The notes below the pieces were generated by a model. It did not search any database. It had not been told where the DNA came from and worked only from the letters and a program-made list of their open reading frames with translations. Shown here one piece after another: positions 6,010-8,988 of a DNA stretch of 8,988 nucleotides. How positions within the stretch are numbered: position 1 is the stretch's first letter; each line of letters begins with the position of its first letter. This DNA is from Prevotella sp. UBA5387 (GTDB taxonomy: Bacteria; Bacteroidota; Bacteroidia; Bacteroidales; Bacteroidaceae). Made by a program: the position numbers and the translations under genes. The stretch spans positions 1 through 8,988 of the forward strand of contig DHOP01000107.1 of the NCBI GenBank assembly GCA_002407775.1, written 5' to 3'.

Positions 6010-7599
6010 ATGTCAGATAAAATAAAGCCAAGTGAGGTATCAGAAGTGTTGCTGAAACAGCTTGACGGCATCACTGCGGACCAAAAGTTTGACGAGGTCG
6101 GAACAGTGTTGACGGTCAGCGATGGTGTGGCACGTATCTATGGACTCCGCAATGCAGAGGCAAACGAGCTGCTTGAATTTGAAAACGGCACCATGGCCAT
6201 CGTCATGAACCTTGAGGAAGACAACGTCGGCTGTATTCTCCTCGGGCCAACTGTCGGTATCAAGGAAGGACAATCTGTAAAGCGCACACATCACATCGCC
6301 TCTATACGCGTAAACGACAGCTTTTTGGGTCGTGTGGTCAATCCGCTTGGAGAACCTATCGACGGCAAGGGAGACATCGACTTGGAGAATTCCTTTGAGA
6401 TGCCCTTGGACCGCAAAGCTCCTGGTGTGATTTTCCGTCAGCCTGTGAAGGAACCTCTCCAGACAGGTTTGAAGGCTGTAGACTCTATGATTCCTATCGG
6501 ACGCGGACAACGCGAGTTGATTATCGGTGACCGTCAGACTGGCAAGACTGCCATCGCTGTGGATACCATAATTAACCAGAAAGGTAATTATGAGGCAGGC
6601 AACCCTGTTTACTGTATCTACGTAGCCATCGGCCAGAAAGCCAGCACCGTGGCTGCCTTAGTGCAGACCTTAAAGGAGCACGGAGCCCTACCTTATACGA
6701 TTGTTGTAAGTGCAACAGCTGCCGATCCTGCCGCGATGCAATATTATGCACCATTCGCGGGTGCTGCAATTGGTGAATATTTCCGTGATCGCGGCATGTC
6801 AGCATTGGTTGTGTATGATGACTTATCCAAGCAAGCTGTAGCTTATCGTGAGGTTTCACTGATTCTTCGCCGTCCTTCTGGACGTGAGGCATACCCTGGA
6901 GACATCTTCTATCTCCACTCCCGCTTGCTCGAACGCGCTGCTCGTATCAATGATCAGCAGGAAGTTGCAGAGAAGATGAACGATCTGCCTGAAAGCATGA
7001 TTGGCCAAGTCAAGGGTGGAGGTTCACTTACTGCACTGCCTATCATTGAGACACAAGCAGGCGACGTATCAGCCTATATCCCTACCAATGTAATCTCAAT
7101 TACTGACGGCCAGATATATCTTGAAACCACTTTGTTCAATCAAGGTTTCCGTCCAGCTATCAATGTCGGTATTTCTGTATCGCGTGTAGGTGGCTCGGCA
7201 CAGGTCAAGAGTATGAAGAAGGTGGCAGGAACGCTCAAGATCGACATGGCACAATACCGTGAACTGGAGGCTTTCTCCAAGTTCTCGAGTGACATGGACC
7301 CTGTTACTGCTATGACCATAGACCGCGGTCGCAAGAACAACCAGCTGCTTATCCAGCCTCAATACAGCCCAATGCCTGTCGGAGAACAGATTGCTATTCT
7401 CTATTGCGGCGTTCACGGATTGATGCATGATGTACCAGTGAATCAGGTACGTTCTTGTCAAGATCTTTTCTTGGAACAACTTCGCACTAAGCATCAGAAT
7501 GTCATTGACACCTTAGCTAGTGGAAAAATTGACGACGGTTGCACAAAGACCATCGAAGATCTGATGGCCAACATCGCCGGACAGTTCAAGAGTAAATGA
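6010..7599 (+). CDS. atpA: F1Fo ATP synthase subunit alpha
   Basis: Non-catalytic nucleotide-binding subunit alternating with beta in F1. At 529 residues it is close to the family's 500-530. It has an N-terminal helix that meets delta (about 1-25), a beta-barrel (about 26-95), the P-loop GDRQTGKT (173-180), the Walker B strand ALVVYDD ending at Asp270, and RRPSGREAYPGD (287-298). Arg392 in SVSRVGG is the arginine finger completing the beta catalytic site (E. coli Arg376). The C-terminal helical domain follows from about 395. The gene starts 22 bases after atpH in an AT-rich spacer and ends 9 bases before atpG. Confidence 0.99.
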   Translation: MSDKIKPSEVSEVLLKQLDGITADQKFDEVGTVLTVSDGVARIYGLRNAEANELLEFENGTMAIVMNLEEDNVGCILLGPTVGIKEGQSVKRTHHIASIRVNDSFLGRVVNPLGEPIDGKGDIDLENSFEMPLDRKAPGVIFRQPVKEPLQTGLKAVDSMIPIGRGQRELIIGDRQTGKTAIAVDTIINQKGNYEAGNPVYCIYVAIGQKASTVAALVQTLKEHGALPYTIVVSATAADPAAMQYYAPFAGAAIGEYFRDRGMSALVVYDDLSKQAVAYREVSLILRRPSGREAYPGDIFYLHSRLLERAARINDQQEVAEKMNDLPESMIGQVKGGGSLTALPIIETQAGDVSAYIPTNVISITDGQIYLETTLFNQGFRPAINVGISVSRVGGSAQVKSMKKVAGTLKIDMAQYRELEAFSKFSSDMDPVTAMTIDRGRKNNQLLIQPQYSPMPVGEQIAILYCGVHGLMHDVPVNQVRSCQDLFLEQLRTKHQNVIDTLASGKIDDGCTKTIEDLMANIAGQFKSK

Positions 7600-7608
7600 G
7601 GATAGCCT

Positions 7609-8583
7609 ATGCCATCATTAAAGGAAATCAAGACACGCATCGCCTCTGTTCAGAACACTCGTAAGATTACGAGTGCCATGAAGATGGTAGCTTCGTCCAA
7701 GCTTCATCATGCACAGACCGCCATTCAGAACATGCTTCCATATGGAAATCAGTTGGAGCACATTCTTAAGGCGTTTTTGTTGTGTACTCAGGAAGCGCAG
7801 ACAGCGTTTGGCCAAGAACATAATGAGGTCAAGCGGGCGGCTCTGATCGTCTTTTCCTCCAACGGCTCACTCTGCGGAGGATTTAATGGCAACGTCATCC
7901 GCATGATGCAGCAAACAATTGAGGAATATAAGTCACAAGGCATTACCGATATCATTATTTACCCTGTTGGTCGCAAGGTGTCCGAACGAGTGGTGAAGAT
8001 GGGCTACAAGCCAGCAGGTGACTTCTTTGATCTTGCCGACAAACCCAATGCCAAAGAATGTCGAGAAATTGCTGAAGAAGTCTCTAAGAAATATGTTAAC
8101 CACGAATTTGACAAGGTAGAACTTATCTATCATCATTTCAAGAGTGCAGGTTCACAGATTCTTATACGCAAGACTTTCTTGCCAATCGACTTGTCCACTG
8201 AAAGTATTGGTTTGGACAACGACCGCGATCTCACGTCCAATGTAGCTACTGCCAAGGCACAAGAGTATCTTCGCAAGAAGGGCGCAGCCCAAGGCGGACG
8301 CTCAGAAGAAGAGACTAAGCCACTAAACGATGACTTCATCGTAGAGCCCGATCTTGAGAGCGTGCTCACCGTGCTCATCCCAAAGCAACTGCACCTCATG
8401 GTTTACACAGCCTTGTTGGACAGTGTCGCCTCCGAGCATGCTGCTCGAATGGTAGCCATGCAGACTGCTACGGATAATGCCGACGAGATTCTTCGTGATC
8501 TCAATCTGCAGTTCAACAAGAGCCGCCAGGCCGCCATCACCAACGAATTACTTGACATTGTTGGCGGATCCGTCAACAACTAG
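7609..8583 (+). CDS. atpG: F1Fo ATP synthase subunit gamma with central insertion
   Basis: Rotor shaft inside alpha3-beta3. The N-terminal helix has NTRKITSAMKMVASSK (16-31), the Rossmann-like middle has LCGGFN (88-93), and the C-terminal helix has SEHAARMVAMQTATDNADE (275-293) and NKSRQAAITNELLDIVGG (303-320). These two helices form the coiled-coil shaft. At 324 residues it exceeds the usual 285-290. About 30 extra residues lie between FLPI (190-193) and FIVEPD (243-248); the segment is charged and contains no cysteine. A GAGGA sequence (7598-7602), overlapping the atpA stop, lies six bases before the ATG and supports this start. It is the last gene of the operon, followed by a strong terminator. 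Confidence 0.98.
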   Translation: MPSLKEIKTRIASVQNTRKITSAMKMVASSKLHHAQTAIQNMLPYGNQLEHILKAFLLCTQEAQTAFGQEHNEVKRAALIVFSSNGSLCGGFNGNVIRMMQQTIEEYKSQGITDIIIYPVGRKVSERVVKMGYKPAGDFFDLADKPNAKECREIAEEVSKKYVNHEFDKVELIYHHFKSAGSQILIRKTFLPIDLSTESIGLDNDRDLTSNVATAKAQEYLRKKGAAQGGRSEEETKPLNDDFIVEPDLESVLTVLIPKQLHLMVYTALLDSVASEHAARMVAMQTATDNADEILRDLNLQFNKSRQAAITNELLDIVGGSVNN

Positions 8584-8603
8584 CCAATATACCCTATTGT
8601 TTT

Positions 8604-8648
8604 AAAAAGGAGATAACCGCCCTCATTAGTAGCGGGTATCTCCTTTTT
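8604..8648 (+). terminator. Intrinsic terminator of the atp operon, possibly bidirectional
   Basis: AAAAAGGAGATA (8604-8615) pairs perfectly over 12 bases with TATCTCCTTTTT (8637-8648). After one A/G mismatch, the inner arms CCGC (8617-8620) and GCGG (8632-8635) add four more pairs around an 11-base loop. The 3' arm ends in five T. It starts 21 bases after the atpG stop. Because the arms begin with A5 and end with T5, the minus strand would also form a hairpin followed by T5. Confidence 0.92.
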
Positions 8649-8839
8649 CATTTCCTCAATTATCATCTTATTGATACATCGCACGGCCTTTCCTAGCTTC
8701 CGTACATTACATACAAAAAAATCCCCCGGGCTTATTTCACGTAATAACTCCTATTCCTTTTTTGTTGCTTGCACACATTTGAAAATAATTGTCAGATTCA
8801 AAAAGGAAAGTATTGTACCAATATAAAAGAAAAAAATAC
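8649..8839. other. Intergenic stretch without recognised gene
   Basis: This is the middle of the 335-base gap between atpG and the next gene. It is AT-rich with several A or T runs and one short GC block (CCCCCGGG). I see no convincing coding frame on either strand, no tRNA-like fold and no direct repeats. The promoter of the next gene lies at its right edge. Confidence 0.6.
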
Positions 8840-8877
8840 TTTTTTGCCACCCTTCTCTTCAGTTTTTATTACCTTTG
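8840..8877 (+). promoter_or_regulatory. Bacteroidetes-type promoter of the DUF2723 gene
   Basis: TACCTTTG (8870-8877) is an exact match to the -7 consensus TAnnTTTG and continues as GCAA, as is common in Bacteroidales promoters. A T-rich TTTTTTG (8840-8846) upstream can serve as the -33 element; the 23-base spacing is slightly longer than the usual 19-21. The start of transcription would be near 8884, giving a leader of about 35 AT-rich bases before the ATG at 8919. Confidence 0.75.
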
Positions 8878-8918
8878 CAACAGTTTACTAGCAATAACGT
8901 TATTATTTTATATATTCA

Positions 8919-8988
8919 ATGAAGCAGTACAGATTAGTGGATAGTGTGCTGGGTTGGCTCGCGTTTGTGATTGCCGCCGTAGTATACG
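8919..8988 (+). CDS. DUF2723-type membrane protein, N-terminal fragment
   Basis: Only the first 23 codons lie in the window; the frame is still open at the right edge. The visible residues begin MKQYRLVDSVLGWLAF and continue into a hydrophobic helix ending VVY. This closely resembles, from memory, the N terminus of Bacteroidetes DUF2723 proteins: large multi-pass inner-membrane proteins related to protein O-mannosyltransferases (glycosyltransferase family GT117) that act on lipid-linked sugars. The start is supported by the promoter about 40 bases upstream and by the AT-rich leader. It has its own promoter and a terminator separates it from the atp operon. The family call rests on a short stretch and needs the rest of the gene. 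Confidence 0.7.
   Translation, partial: MKQYRLVDSVLGWLAFVIAAVVY

Noticed and set aside
6040..6510. Minus-strand open frame of 156 codons inside atpA
   Set aside because: It lies wholly within a highly conserved coding gene; its product is a Cys/His-rich, unrecognisable sequence typical of an antisense shadow.

Overview
The window is a core energy-metabolism locus from a member of the Bacteroidetes, most likely order Bacteroidales and plausibly Prevotellaceae. The evidence is: the F1Fo ATP synthase genes in the order D-C-x-x-B-E-F-H-A-G; a beta subunit with an extra segment and an epsilon subunit consisting of the N-terminal domain only; a subunit a with a signal peptide and a large periplasmic N-terminal domain; TAnnTTTG-type promoter elements; AT-rich leaders with weak or no Shine-Dalgarno sequences; and a downstream gene starting like the DUF2723 membrane proteins of this phylum. 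The genus assignment is inference.

Layout: 1-64 is a short AT-rich leader. 65-1045 encodes 6-phosphofructokinase (pfkA). 1046-1167 is a spacer with a TAnnTTTG promoter element. 1168-8583 is one continuous, tightly packed plus-strand operon: atpD (beta), atpC (epsilon), two small unnamed membrane proteins joined by TGATG stop/start overlaps, atpB (a), atpE (c), atpF (b), atpH (delta), atpA (alpha) and atpG (gamma). A strong, symmetrical hairpin terminator at 8604-8648 closes the operon. After about 200 bases without a recognisable gene, a second TAnnTTTG promoter precedes the first 23 codons of a DUF2723-type membrane protein that runs off the window.

Together the atp genes supply every subunit of a complete rotary ATP synthase. 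F1 is alpha3-beta3-gamma-delta-epsilon and Fo is a-b2-c(n). The c-subunit ion site lacks the usual sodium ligands, so proton coupling is predicted. The two small membrane proteins sit where AtpI/AtpZ-like or AtpQ/AtpR-like accessory factors occur in other atp operons and probably help assemble or serve Fo.

No mobile element, CRISPR array, RNA gene or obviously new multi-gene system is visible. The points worth a second look are the two unnamed membrane proteins, the missing epsilon C-terminal domain combined with a gamma insertion at the site of the chloroplast regulatory insertion, the mitochondria-like Glu/His exchange in subunit a, and an Asp-to-Asn change in the ATP/Mg site of PfkA.
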